From Paracoccus aminophilus JCM 7686 (GTDB lineage: Bacteria > Pseudomonadota > Alphaproteobacteria > Rhodobacterales > Rhodobacteraceae), in contig NC_022041.1 in the NCBI RefSeq assembly GCF_000444995.1, positions 1,772,001-1,836,000 of the forward strand: a stretch of 64,000 bases of DNA, written 5' to 3'. The notes under the pieces were generated by a model, which ran no database searches, was not told the origin of the DNA, and saw nothing but the letters and a program-made list of their open reading frames with translations. Every line of letters begins with the position of its first letter. The first letter of the stretch is position 1. Positions 26,327 through 34,830 of the stretch are shown here, piece by piece. Position numbers and translations under genes: made by a program.

Positions 26327-27352
26327 TCAGCCTTGGCGCAGGAAGGGCGCGATTGCCTGGATCTGGGCGTCCTCGATGACGTAATCACCGACCGCCACGC
26401 CCGAAATCGCCGCCACCGCCGCCGCATCCTGGCTGATCCGCGCCTTGCTGGCCGCGCGCAAGAGCCGCGAAACAGCCGTGCTGCCACGCGCGCGGATCAC
26501 CACCAAGGGCGCCGGGGTCTCGCCCTCGACATAGCGCAGGCCGATGGCGAGATCGGGCGCGGCATGGATGATCGCCGTGGCCTGGGCGAGCCCGGTCGGG
26601 CGTTCGACCAGCGCGCGCTGATTGGCGCGCATCTGGCCCTTGAGCTGGGGATCGCCGTCCTGATCCTTCATCTCGCGCTTGAATTCCGAAATTGACATGC
26701 GCTGCTCGCGCATGAATTCGCTGCGCTGGACCATGTAATCAAGCAGCGCCGCCAGAACCAGCATCGCGAGAATCGCCGTCACGATCGGCTGCAACAGCGC
26801 CAAAGCCGCCGCCCCGGTGCAGGAGATCCCGCAGGGCGGCGCGGCGATCAACCCGCCGAGGCTGCCCCATAGCAGCAGCGCCGGAGCGGTCAGCAGGACC
26901 GAAAGCCGGATGAGATGCATGAGAAAGCCCATAAGCGCGCGGCGCCCGAAGATCTTCTTGAAGCCGCTCGCCGGGCTCAGCTTGGTGAAGTCGGGGGCCA
27001 GCGCCTGGGTCGAGAACAGCGGCCCGCCCGAGACCACCATCCCCGCCAGCACCGAAACCGCAATCGCCGCGATCATCACCGGCAGGACCACCCCTGCCCC
27101 GAGCCTCAGGCTGATGCGCGCTTTCTCGGCCAAGGCCCCGGCGAAGTTCGCGGTCTCGGGCGCCTCGACGGTGAAAAGTGCGCGCAGATCGGCGGCAATC
27201 GCGGCATGGCGGGCGTAAAGATAGATCAGAATCACCGCCATGCTGATCGAGGCGACCGCCTCGCGCGAGGTCACGACCTGCCCCTTTTCGCGCGCCTTTT
27301 TCAGCTTGCGCCGACTTGGCGGCAGGTTCTTTTCCTCGGACGAGCCGCTCAT
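26327..27352 (-). CDS. sctU: T3SS export switch protein SctU with altered autocleavage site
   Basis: 341 residues. The N-terminus (EEKNLPPSRRKLKKAREKGQVVTSREAV), four membrane segments and the cytosolic C-domain (EFKREMKDQDGDPQLKGQMR) match SctU/YscU/FlhB. The expected NPTH self-cleavage motif, which should precede AIGLRY, reads AAPD at residues 264-267 (bases 26552-26563). The Asn and the following Pro-Thr-His are all replaced, so the normal Asn-Pro self-cleavage is not expected. The rest of the C-domain (ETPAPLVVIRARG) is kept. It is the last gene of the large T3SS operon; the ATG overlaps the sctT stop. Confidence 0.93.
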   Translation of the reverse strand: MSGSSEEKNLPPSRRKLKKAREKGQVVTSREAVASISMAVILIYLYARHAAIAADLRALFTVEAPETANFAGALAEKARISLRLGAGVVLPVMIAAIAVSVLAGMVVSGGPLFSTQALAPDFTKLSPASGFKKIFGRRALMGFLMHLIRLSVLLTAPALLLWGSLGGLIAAPPCGISCTGAAALALLQPIVTAILAMLVLAALLDYMVQRSEFMREQRMSISEFKREMKDQDGDPQLKGQMRANQRALVERPTGLAQATAIIHAAPDLAIGLRYVEGETPAPLVVIRARGSTAVSRLLRAASKARISQDAAAVAAISGVAVGDYVIEDAQIQAIAPFLRQG

Positions 27353-28173
27353 TTGACCATGCCCTTCAGAAAGGGTGCCAAAGCCTCGGCGCCAAAGGGA
27401 CCGCTGCCGGTCTGGGCCATGGCATAGCGGGCGAGAATCGCCGCATAGAGCACCAACATCAGCGCCGTGACCGCCTGTTTCACCGCCATGGCGAGAAACA
27501 TCGCATTGATCTGCTGGGTGTATTTCGTGGCGATGGCAATGACGATCTCGATGAAGAGCAGCGGGAGCACCACCGGCAGCGCGAGCACCAGCCCGGCGCG
27601 CAGGATCTGGTCGAGCAGCTCGAGCGCCAGCCGCCCCTGAGCCGGATCAGGCAAGGGCAGGCCCGCCATGACCGGAAAGAGCGCATAGCTTTTCATCAAA
27701 GGCCCGAAGACCGTCGGGAAAAGCACGCCACCCGCTGCCAGCACGAGAAGGCAGATCAGGAAAAGCAGCGTGCCGGTGACGGTGCTTTCGGTCGAGCTTT
27801 GCGGGTCAAAGAGGCTCGCCATCGACGCGCCGCGCTGGCTGTCGATGAAATCCCCCGCCGCCAGCGCCGCCCAGAAGGGCACGCCGGTCAAAAGCCCCAG
27901 AACCGCGCCGATGAAGAGCTCGCTCAGGACCAGAAGCGGGATCGCTGTGGGTGCAATCAGCGCCTTGTCCGCCGCGATCATCGCCGCCGCCGCAGGTAGG
28001 ACAGGGGCGGCCATGGCGACAACGACCGCGCCGCGCAGAAAGCCGGTGGCGACGCCGAAGCGCGCGAAAACCGGATGGAGCATGACAAAGCCCATCGGCC
28101 GCGCGCCGACCACCGCCAGCAGGACAAGAAGGCTCGCAAGGTCCGGGGGCAGACCCTCTGCGAGCGGGCTCAT
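27349..28173 (-). CDS. sctT: T3SS export apparatus protein SctT
   Basis: 274 residues with about seven hydrophobic segments. The blocks ARPMGFVMLHPVFARFGV, FWAALAAGDFIDSQRGASMASLFDP and IEIVIAIATKYTQQINAMFLAMAVK are typical of SctT/YscT/FliR. It builds the export-gate cone with SctR and SctS in the inner membrane. Both ends overlap neighbours (sctS stop, sctU start). Confidence 0.93.
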   Translation of the reverse strand: MSPLAEGLPPDLASLLVLLAVVGARPMGFVMLHPVFARFGVATGFLRGAVVVAMAAPVLPAAAAMIAADKALIAPTAIPLLVLSELFIGAVLGLLTGVPFWAALAAGDFIDSQRGASMASLFDPQSSTESTVTGTLLFLICLLVLAAGGVLFPTVFGPLMKSYALFPVMAGLPLPDPAQGRLALELLDQILRAGLVLALPVVLPLLFIEIVIAIATKYTQQINAMFLAMAVKQAVTALMLVLYAAILARYAMAQTGSGPFGAEALAPFLKGMVK

Positions 28174-28424
28174 CCGGCGGCGATCCGCGAAAAGACCTCG
28201 GAGGCGAAGGCCACAAGCCGCATGGCAAGCCCGCCGCCCAGCAAGATGATGACGCCCGCGACCGCCAAAAGCTTGACCGCATGGGGCAAGGTCTGGTCCT
28301 GAATTTGCGTCAGCGTCTGGACCAGCCCCACGACCAGACCGACCGCGGTTGCGACAATGATCACCGGCAACGAGAGTTGCAGCACAAGGATCAGCGCATG
28401 GTTCAGCGTCTCGTAAAGCCGCAT
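28170..28424 (-). CDS. sctS: T3SS export apparatus protein SctS
   Basis: 84 residues, two membrane hairpins (ALILVLQLSLPVIIVATAVG and LLAVAGVIILLGGGLAMRL) joined by the conserved loop VGLVQTLTQIQDQTLPHAVK. Size and motif are diagnostic of SctS/FliQ. It starts 3 nt after the sctR stop and overlaps sctT. Confidence 0.95.
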   Translation of the reverse strand: MRLYETLNHALILVLQLSLPVIIVATAVGLVVGLVQTLTQIQDQTLPHAVKLLAVAGVIILLGGGLAMRLVAFASEVFSRIAAG

Positions 28425-28427
28425 CGC

Positions 28428-29081
28428 TCAGACCCCCGGCACATAGGACATGACCAGTCCATGGGTCAGCCGCGCCCAGCCATCGACCGCCACGAACAAA
28501 AGCAGCTTGAAGGGCAGCGAGATCACCGTGGGCGAGACCATCATCATGCCCATCGCGGTCAGGATATTGGTAATGACCAGATCGACGACGATGAAGGGCA
28601 GATAGAGCATGACGCCGATTTCAAAGGCACGGGTCAGCTCGGCGGTGACAAAGGCCGGGGCGAGGATGAAGAGATCCTGCTCGCTTGGCACCACGCCCGA
28701 GGTCTTGTGCATCTCTTCAGCGGCCGAGAGAAAAAACGCGCGATCGACCGGCGTGGTGAAGCGCATCAGGAACTCGCGCACGGGGCCAAGCCCTCGCTGG
28801 ATCAGTCCCGGCCATTCCGAGGGCGGCGGCAGGGCATCCATCTGGCCACCGTTGGTCATCTCGGCAAACGAGGCCGCGAGCACCGGCGACATGACATAGC
28901 CGGTCAGCACGATGGTAACGCCGTAAAGCACGAGGTTTGGCGGCGTCTGCTGCACGCCAAGCGCGCTGCGCACCAGAAAAAGCACGACCGCGATTTTCAC
29001 GAAAGCCGTCAGGCTGACCACGATGAAGGGCACGACCATCAGGCCCGCCGCAGCGATCAGAAGCGGAAAAGGACTGTCCAT
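28428..29081 (-). CDS. sctR: T3SS export apparatus protein SctR
   Basis: 217 residues. The blocks TAFVKIAVVLFLVRSALGVQQTPPN, PSEQDLFILAPAFVTAELTRAFEIG and VITNILTAMGMMMVSPTVISLPFKLLLFV (given here in parts of the usual FliP/SctR pattern) leave no doubt. It forms the pentameric core of the export gate. It follows sctQ by 6 nt. Confidence 0.96.
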   Translation of the reverse strand: MDSPFPLLIAAAGLMVVPFIVVSLTAFVKIAVVLFLVRSALGVQQTPPNLVLYGVTIVLTGYVMSPVLAASFAEMTNGGQMDALPPPSEWPGLIQRGLGPVREFLMRFTTPVDRAFFLSAAEEMHKTSGVVPSEQDLFILAPAFVTAELTRAFEIGVMLYLPFIVVDLVITNILTAMGMMMVSPTVISLPFKLLLFVAVDGWARLTHGLVMSYVPGV

Positions 29082-29087
29082 TCGGCC

Positions 29088-30299
29088 TCAGCTTTCGCCA
29101 AAGAGGCTGCGGATCTCGACCGCGCGCTGACCGGCAACCGCGATGACCTCGCCGGTGCCGATCAGCTGACCATTGGCCAGGATCTCGACCAGAGCGCCAT
29201 CGGGCCGGTCCAGCGTGACGATGGTGCCGGGACCGGCCCGGCGCAGCTCGGCCAGCGTCATCAGCGTCTCGCCCAGCCGGAACGACAGGCGCATCTCCAG
29301 CGCATCGAGGCTTTCGCTTTCGCTCACCGTCGCGGGTGCCTGGGGCTCGGGGCGCTGAGTGTTTTCGGGGGTGGCTGGCGTATCAGAGGGGTGATCGGTC
29401 ACGGAATTATCCTGAAGATGGCGAGCGGTGGAGCCCATGGCAGGGGCGCGGTAAGCGGGCGCGTCGGGAGCAAGCCGCGCCGCGCGCGGTGTCAGCCCGG
29501 CGGTCAGCGCCCAGATCGGCGGAAACGGCCCCTCGCCCACGGGCTGGACCGGGGCGGTCTGCTGGTTTTCGACCACGAGCCGCGCCGCCAGCGGCAGATC
29601 GGGCAAAACCAGCGCATCGCCGGGCCGCAGGCCGCGCAATTCAGCGAGCGAAAGCCGCATGGTCTCGACCTCAACCGCAACGCGCAGCATCAGCCCCAGC
29701 GGTTGCGCGTGGGCGCGTTGCTGTGGGCGCAAGGCCTCGGCCAGCGCGCGCCCTGCCCCGGCTGAGAGCAGCAAGGGCAGGTTCAGGCGCAGGGGAGTCG
29801 CGGGCCCGCTGACCTCGGCGCGCAGCTGAAGCGCCAGCAACGGCTCGGCCTCAGGCGCTTGCGCCAAAGTGGTGAAACGCAGGGCAAGTCCGGTCTGGTG
29901 TTCGAGATCGTCGAGCACGCCGGTCAGCGCCTCCTCCATCAGCAGCGCCGCCTCAGCGGGATCGGCGCTTTCGAGCGGCAGGCCGGTCAGGCGGCGGATC
30001 TGGCCCCAGTTGAGCCCGATCCGGGCGGGATGGCCGTCAATCGTCAGCGCCAGCCAGACCCCGCCGCGGCCTTCGATCCCGGGCATTTCCGAGGGCGGCG
30101 ACAGCGCGGCCTGAAGGGCAAAGCCGCCCGCGCGGAGCGCCACAGGCGCGCGACGGGGGCAAAGCTCGTTTTGGACAAAGGCCAGTTCCGCGCTCAAGGT
30201 GCGCCGCGCCACGGGCCCCCGGCGGGGGTCGTCGTCTCTGCCCGGCGGGGCGTCGCCCGTCATGAATTCGACCAGCGCCGCAAGCTCGATCCCGCTCAT
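29088..30299 (-). CDS. sctQ: T3SS cytosolic sorting-platform (C-ring) protein SctQ
   Basis: 403 residues. The N-terminal domain (1-180) is followed by a first SPOA domain (about 210-260: LSLAELRGLRPGDALVLPDL), a Pro/Thr-rich linker (about 270-330) and a second SPOA domain (about 335-400: LMTLAELRRAGPGTIVTLDR ... GTGEVIAVAGQRAVEI). Start at 30299 has AAGGAGAGCAGG and overlaps the sctO stop. An internal GTG at 29402 with AGGA 7 nt upstream would yield a separate 104-residue C-terminal product, as known for YscQ, SpaO and Spa33. Confidence 0.9.
   Translation of the reverse strand: MSGIELAALVEFMTGDAPPGRDDDPRRGPVARRTLSAELAFVQNELCPRRAPVALRAGGFALQAALSPPSEMPGIEGRGGVWLALTIDGHPARIGLNWGQIRRLTGLPLESADPAEAALLMEEALTGVLDDLEHQTGLALRFTTLAQAPEAEPLLALQLRAEVSGPATPLRLNLPLLLSAGAGRALAEALRPQQRAHAQPLGLMLRVAVEVETMRLSLAELRGLRPGDALVLPDLPLAARLVVENQQTAPVQPVGEGPFPPIWALTAGLTPRAARLAPDAPAYRAPAMGSTARHLQDNSVTDHPSDTPATPENTQRPEPQAPATVSESESLDALEMRLSFRLGETLMTLAELRRAGPGTIVTLDRPDGALVEILANGQLIGTGEVIAVAGQRAVEIRSLFGES
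29400..29413 (-). promoter_or_regulatory. Candidate internal ribosome binding site and start for SctQ-C
   Basis: Within sctQ, AGGATAATTCC is followed by GTG (29402) in frame, giving an AGGA-N7-GTG arrangement just before the second SPOA domain. It is an unusually AT-rich patch for this gene. Confidence 0.5.
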
Positions 30300-30805
30300 C
30301 CTGCTCTCCTTCCGACTGCGCCCGCCAATGGCAGGGGCAGCTCTGCGGCCTCGGCCTCGTCGCGCGCTTCGGCGGCTTTGGCCAAGGCCTCGCTCAAGGG
30401 CTCGATCATGCGGCGGCGCTTTTCGACCAGCCGTCCGGCCGCCGAGAGCTTTGCGCGCGCCTGCGCCAATGCGGCTTCCGCGCCCGTGACCAGCTGATCG
30501 GCGGTCGCGACACGGCTGGCCGCCTCGGCCTCGCGCATACGGTCGGCCTCGAATGTCGTCAGAACGGCGGCCAGCGCACCGCGGAGCTGGGTCGAGCCGA
30601 TCAGCGGGCTTCGCAACGCCTCGCGCCGCGCGGCCTGCGCCTCGATCAGATCCTGCCGCGCGGCCTCGGCCCCGGCCCGAGCCTGTCGCGCCTCGGCCAG
30701 CGCATGGGCGCTTGCGGCAAGGCCCCGACGCGCGAGATCTTCGCGCAGCTCTGCCAGATGCTGCAAACGGCGCAATTGCGCGCGCATCCCCGCGATCCTG
30801 CTCAT
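30296..30805 (-). CDS. sctO: T3SS stalk protein SctO (YscO/FliJ-like)
   Basis: 169 residues, almost entirely heptad-like Ala/Leu/Arg/Glu helix with two long coiled-coil arms (about 5-75 and 85-160). There is no sequence signature, but the length, coiled coil and position between the ATPase SctN and SctQ are those of SctO. It links the ATPase hexamer to the SctV ring. It overlaps both neighbours by 4 nt. Confidence 0.82.
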   Translation of the reverse strand: MSRIAGMRAQLRRLQHLAELREDLARRGLAASAHALAEARQARAGAEAARQDLIEAQAARREALRSPLIGSTQLRGALAAVLTTFEADRMREAEAASRVATADQLVTGAEAALAQARAKLSAAGRLVEKRRRMIEPLSEALAKAAEARDEAEAAELPLPLAGAVGRRAG

Positions 30806-32130
30806 GCGCCCGGCCCCAAAGCGGCCAGCGCGGCGAGCGTCGCCGCCTGATTGCTGTGATCGCCGGTCGATTGCTGCAAGAAAGCATCGGTCTGGGCGCG
30901 CAGCCGCAGAGCCTCGTCAGCGAGCGGGTCCGAGCCCGCGCGATATTCGCCGACCTGCACCAGAATCTCGATCTCGTCGAGCTTGGCCAGCCGCGCGGCA
31001 ATGCGCTGGCTTTGCGCGATCTGCGCGGGTGCGGCAACCGCCGTCATCACCCGGCTTTTGCTGCGCAAAACGTCAATCGCCGGATAATGGCCACGCGCGG
31101 CAAGATCGCGTGAAAGGATGATATGGCCATCAAGCAGGCTGCGGACTTCATCGGCGACGGGGTCGGCGGCGTCATCATCGCCCTCGACCAGCACGGTATA
31201 GATCGCGGTGATGACGCCCTCGCGCGTGCGCCCCGGTCGCTCGACGAGACGGGGCAGCGCCGCAAAGACGGAAGGCGGAAAGCCGCGCCGGACCGGAGGC
31301 TCGCCCGCCGCAAGCCCGATTTCGCGCAAGGCGCGCGCGACGCGGGTCATGCTGTCGATGAGCAGCAGCACGCGCTTGCCCTGCGCGCGCAGCGCCTCGG
31401 CGCAGGCGGTGGCGGCGAGCGTCGCGCGCAGCCGCTCGGCAGCGGGGCGGTCCGAGGTCGCGACAAAGACGGCGGCGCGTTTGCGCCCCTCGGGGCCGAG
31501 ATCGCGTTCGAGAAATTCCGCGACCTCACGCCCGCGTTCGCCGATCAGGCCAAGCACGATGGCATCGGCATCGGCGCCGCGAATGATCTGCGACAGCAAC
31601 GTTGATTTGCCGACGCCCGCTGCGCCGAAAATCCCCATGCGTTGGCCCTCGCCCATCGCCAGCATCCCATCGATGACGCGCAGGCCGGTGATGAAGGGGC
31701 GATCGATGACCGGACGATCGAGCGGCAAGGGCGGCTCGGCATGCAGCGTCACGCGACCGGGCACCGGCGCGCCGCCGTCAAGCGCGCGTCCGAAGCCGTC
31801 GACGACGCGGCCCAGAAGCTCGGGACCCGCCGGGCCAAGCGGCTCGGTCCGGGTCGGAATGACCTCGGTTCGCGACGAAAGCCCGCGCACATCGCCTGCG
31901 GGCGCGAGCACCGCCTCTTCTCCGTCGAAGCCGATGATCTCGGCGGTGATCTCGACCCGGCTGACCGGATCGCGCAAGAGGCACTCCTCGCCGATGCGGC
32001 CGTCGGGCAATTGGGCGTAAAGCACGCAGCCGAGGATGCGGGTCACGCGGCCGTTGAGCTCGACCGCCTCGATCCGCCCGGCGCGGGCGCGCAGCTGTTC
32101 GACCAGCCGGTCGGCGGCATCAAAGGTCAC
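30802..32130 (-). CDS. sctN: T3SS ATPase SctN
   Basis: 442 residues, the family's usual length. Walker A GAAGVGKST (169-177), Walker B RVLLLIDSMTR, and the conserved EGDDDAADPVADEVRSLLDGHIILSR block identify the injectisome/flagellar ATPase. GERGREVAEF carries the catalytic Glu region. It unfolds substrates and strips chaperones at the base of the machine. It overlaps sctL and sctO by ATGA junctions. Confidence 0.97.
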   Translation of the reverse strand: MTFDAADRLVEQLRARAGRIEAVELNGRVTRILGCVLYAQLPDGRIGEECLLRDPVSRVEITAEIIGFDGEEAVLAPAGDVRGLSSRTEVIPTRTEPLGPAGPELLGRVVDGFGRALDGGAPVPGRVTLHAEPPLPLDRPVIDRPFITGLRVIDGMLAMGEGQRMGIFGAAGVGKSTLLSQIIRGADADAIVLGLIGERGREVAEFLERDLGPEGRKRAAVFVATSDRPAAERLRATLAATACAEALRAQGKRVLLLIDSMTRVARALREIGLAAGEPPVRRGFPPSVFAALPRLVERPGRTREGVITAIYTVLVEGDDDAADPVADEVRSLLDGHIILSRDLAARGHYPAIDVLRSKSRVMTAVAAPAQIAQSQRIAARLAKLDEIEILVQVGEYRAGSDPLADEALRLRAQTDAFLQQSTGDHSNQAATLAALAALGPGA

Positions 32131-32696
32131 GGCTCGCCCTCATCTTCCCAAGGCGCAAGCGCGCGGGCAGTGAGCGCGCCAAGGCCGATTTCGGTGCTGC
32201 CCGAGAAGCTCGTGAGCACCGCGCGGCCCGGCTCGAACGCGGGATCGGCGGTGATCGAGAGGATTTCGGGGCCGCTCTCGCCAAGCGCCTCAACCGCGCG
32301 GCGCACCGGGGCGAGCGTGTCCGCCGCCGCAAAAATCCGCCCGCGCCGCTGGTCGCGCAGCTGCGAGAGCGCATTCAGCGCGGCGAGATAGCTGGCCTCT
32401 TCCGGCTCGAAACTGCCCAGAATGCTGCGCACGGTCTGGGCGACCAGCCGGGCGAGCTCGGGTTCGATATTTTGCAGACGCGCCTCGGCGGCGGCCTCGG
32501 CCTTGGCGATCAGCCGCGCGGCGGTGCGGGTCGATTCTTTCAGCGCCTTGAGCCGCGCCTCATCGAGCATATCCTGCCCGACCCGCGCCGCCTCGGCCAC
32601 GCTTTCAAGACGGCTGCGTTCAGCCCCCAGAAGGATGCGGTCGGCGTCGCGAAGGCGCGAAACCTCGTCGCGGCTCAGGATGCGCGAGAGCGTCAT
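32127..32696 (-). CDS. sctL: T3SS ATPase regulator/stator SctL
   Basis: 189 residues. A long charged helix (about 10-85) is followed by a small C-terminal alpha/beta domain (AADTLAPVRRAVEALGESGP ... GRAVLTSFSGSTEIGLGAL), the layout of SctL/YscL/FliH. It connects SctN to SctQ. It is encoded directly before sctN, as in most systems. Confidence 0.85.
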   Translation of the reverse strand: MTLSRILSRDEVSRLRDADRILLGAERSRLESVAEAARVGQDMLDEARLKALKESTRTAARLIAKAEAAAEARLQNIEPELARLVAQTVRSILGSFEPEEASYLAALNALSQLRDQRRGRIFAAADTLAPVRRAVEALGESGPEILSITADPAFEPGRAVLTSFSGSTEIGLGALTARALAPWEDEGEP

Positions 32697-33310
32697 GGTG
32701 CCGCGTCCTCTGCGGCTGCGGGAAAGGCGGCCAAAGCGGCGTCCAAGGCCAGCCGATGCGGCGCGCCGGATGCGCGCGGGGCCAAGGGCAGCAGGATGGC
32801 TTTGTTTTTCGGGCGTGAAACAACCGGCAGGGGCGCAGGGGCCGCGTCCGGGATCGGCGGCAAGCTCTGCGTGGGGCGATACTCACCGCAAAGCGGCGCG
32901 GGCAGCGCATCGGCCCAAAGCGCCCGGATTTCGCCAGTCAGCCGCGCGAAATCATCCGCGCGCGCCCCCGGCAGGGCAAGCGCGCGGTGGCGTAGGCCAA
33001 AGGCGCGGGCGAGCGCAGGCACGGGCAAGGCCGCCAGAACCTCGGGTGTGATCGCCCGCGCCAGATCGCCCGCGATCAGCGCCGCCGCCGCTGCCTCGAA
33101 AACCAGCTTCGCGCGGGCGGGATCGGCGATCAGCGCGGTCTCTGGCGCGGTCCCGTCCAGCCCCTCGGGCAAGGGCGCGAGCCCTGCCCCAAGCCGTCCG
33201 GCCAGACGCCCGCCCGCAGCAAGGCCGGGTCGCGCGCGCAAGGCCCGGGCCGCCACAACCCGCGCACGGGCGCGCGCTGCCGCCACGCGGTCGGGATCGA
33301 CTCGGCTCAT
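32693..33310 (-). CDS. sctK: SctK-position T3SS accessory protein
   Basis: 205 residues, Ala/Arg/Pro-rich. The segment VLAALPVPALARAFGLRHRALAL is the only part reminiscent of SctK/YscK. The call rests mainly on position between sctJ and sctL with ATGA overlaps on both sides. SctK is a sorting-platform adaptor under the SctD ring. The last 60 residues are low in predicted structure. Confidence 0.62.
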   Translation of the reverse strand: MSRVDPDRVAAARARARVVAARALRARPGLAAGGRLAGRLGAGLAPLPEGLDGTAPETALIADPARAKLVFEAAAAALIAGDLARAITPEVLAALPVPALARAFGLRHRALALPGARADDFARLTGEIRALWADALPAPLCGEYRPTQSLPPIPDAAPAPLPVVSRPKNKAILLPLAPRASGAPHRLALDAALAAFPAAAEDAAP

Positions 33311-34098
33311 GGCATCGCCTCGTCACCGGCGTCGTCGAGAAGCGCCGGAGGCCCGATGCCGCGTTTGGGCTTGCGCCCACGCCACAGGACAAAGCCAAGC
33401 GCCGCAAGCGGGATCAGCACCGCGCCAAGAAGCGCCGCCAAGGTCAGCCAGAGCCGCTGCACCGAGCCCGGATGAACCCAGATCCCCAGCACATTCACGA
33501 TCTCGACCGGGGCGGCTTTGGCAACTTCAGCGGCGGCGGGCACCATGACGACGGTGATATTGTCGTAAAGCAGCCCCTCGATCGAATTCGCGACCAAAAG
33601 CTTGATCTGGGGCGCGTAGCTTTCGACATCCGTGCCCGGCGCGTAGCGCACGAAAACCGAGGCCGAGGAGGGTTTGACATCGCGCCCGAGCAGATCGGAT
33701 TCGGGCAAGACGACATGAATGCGTGCCGACAAAACCCCGTCGATCTCGGCAATCGTGCGCGAGAGCTCTTCGCTCAAGGCATAGATCAGCCGCGCGCGCT
33801 CTTCGGTCGGAGAGGAAACAAGCCCCTCTTTCTTGAAGACATCGCCCATGCTTTCATATTTGCGCGCAGGCAGGCCGCGCTGGTTCAAAAGCTCCATCGC
33901 TTCGGGAAAGCGCGCCTCATCAACGGCGACGGTGATGCCGCCGGTGCCACTGGCTTTGGTGGCCGGAATCCCCGCGCTCATCAGCGCCGCAACCATGTCA
34001 TTGGCCTCGCGCTCGGTCAGGCCAGAGTAAAGTTCGGCCTTGCAGGCAGCGAGGGCAAGCAGCGCGCAAAGCGCCAGAGAGAGCTGGATTTTCGGCAT
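33307..34098 (-). CDS. sctJ: T3SS inner-membrane ring lipoprotein SctJ
   Basis: 263 residues. Lipoprotein signal with LALAAC, then the two ring-building domains (ELYSGLTEREANDMVAALMS ... and EELSRTIAEIDGVLSARIHVVLPESD), and a C-terminal membrane helix (about 220-245) followed by a basic tail. This is the YscJ/PrgK layout. The start at 34098 is fixed by the signal peptide. It forms the inner ring inside SctD. Confidence 0.95.
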   Translation of the reverse strand: MPKIQLSLALCALLALAACKAELYSGLTEREANDMVAALMSAGIPATKASGTGGITVAVDEARFPEAMELLNQRGLPARKYESMGDVFKKEGLVSSPTEERARLIYALSEELSRTIAEIDGVLSARIHVVLPESDLLGRDVKPSSASVFVRYAPGTDVESYAPQIKLLVANSIEGLLYDNITVVMVPAAAEVAKAAPVEIVNVLGIWVHPGSVQRLWLTLAALLGAVLIPLAALGFVLWRGRKPKRGIGPPALLDDAGDEAMP

Positions 34099-34121
34099 GA
34101 GGGTGATCGGCCTGCGCGGCC

Positions 34122-34451
34122 TCAAGCCCCTTTCAGAAAGCTGTTGAGATTGTTGCCGAGGCTTTGCGAAATCGAGGTGGCCATCGAAAACTGCACGATC
34201 TGGCTTTGCACCAGAGCCGCGGTGCGAAAAGCCTCGGAGAAGGATTGCAACTGGGTCGCAAGATCCTCGCCCGGTTTCGGCACCTCGGCGGATTGGGCCT
34301 TCAGCGCGGCGCTGTTTTGGGCAAAATCGGCATGCATCTCTCCCAGCCGGTCCAGCGTGGCCTGCGCCATATCGCTGAGCGCGGGCATCTGCTCGGTCGG
34401 GGTGGTGGTGGTTGCGGCGGAATTCGCCACTGCGGTCACGGCGGTTACCAT
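34122..34451 (-). CDS. sctI: T3SS inner rod protein SctI
   Basis: 109 residues, ATG at 34451 with GAGAGG upstream. A Thr/Ala-rich N-terminus is followed by a helical C-terminus (AFRTAALVQSQIVQFSMATS then ISQSLGNNLNSFLKGA) that matches the YscI/HrpB rod-protein pattern. It lies directly upstream of sctJ, as usual. It is secreted early and joins the export gate to the needle. Confidence 0.78.
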   Translation of the reverse strand: MVTAVTAVANSAATTTTPTEQMPALSDMAQATLDRLGEMHADFAQNSAALKAQSAEVPKPGEDLATQLQSFSEAFRTAALVQSQIVQFSMATSISQSLGNNLNSFLKGA

Positions 34452-34500
34452 CAAAACCTCTCTTTCCGGGCAAGGCCCCGGATCTTTGGGAAGGGGCAGA

Positions 34501-34821
34501 TCATGCGGGTTCCACGGCCTGCGCGGGATCTTGCAGCGCCTTGAGGCTCTGGCAGACGCCCAGGATCGCCTGCGCCTCGTTGCAGCCGTCGCGCCCGGAT
34601 CCGAGAACGGCCAGAAGTCGGGCCTCGGCCGCGCCAAGATCGCCGCCGCGCAGCTCTTGCAGCGCAAGCCCGATCTCTCCGGCGGCATAATCGGGCATCC
34701 ACAGGCTGACCGCCGCGAAGATCGGGGTCAGATCGGCATCAATGCCGCGCAAGACGCCCGAATAGCCCGCCTCGATCAGCAGTTTCATCTCTGTGCGGTC
34801 AATCAGCGCCGGCAAGGTCAT
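34501..34821 (-). CDS. Small TPR-like T3SS protein, YscG-like paralogue 1
   Basis: 106 residues. Helix pairs such as MKLLIEAGYSGVLRGIDAD and GEIGLALQELRGGDLGAAEA are TPR-like. It aligns with the next gene upstream over GxxRGxxxDLxPIF, P..A...IG.. and a following G, so the two are tandem paralogues. Small TPR proteins of this size in T3SS operons are YscG/SsaH-type needle chaperones or HrpB1/HrpK-like proteins. ATG at 34821 with GAGG upstream. Confidence 0.6.
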   Translation of the reverse strand: MTLPALIDRTEMKLLIEAGYSGVLRGIDADLTPIFAAVSLWMPDYAAGEIGLALQELRGGDLGAAEARLLAVLGSGRDGCNEAQAILGVCQSLKALQDPAQAVEPA

Positions 34822-34830
34822 CGCAAGACC

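Noticed and set aside
30300..31037. A 5' extension of sctQ to 31037
   Set aside because: It would overlap sctO and sctN entirely and is Arg-rich without homology; the ATG at 30299 has a good ribosome site and the family's N-terminus.
20580..34451. A flagellar export system
   Set aside because: There are no rod, hook, filament or motor genes; SctD, the SctJ lipoprotein with C-terminal helix, the rod SctI and a secretin mark an injectisome.
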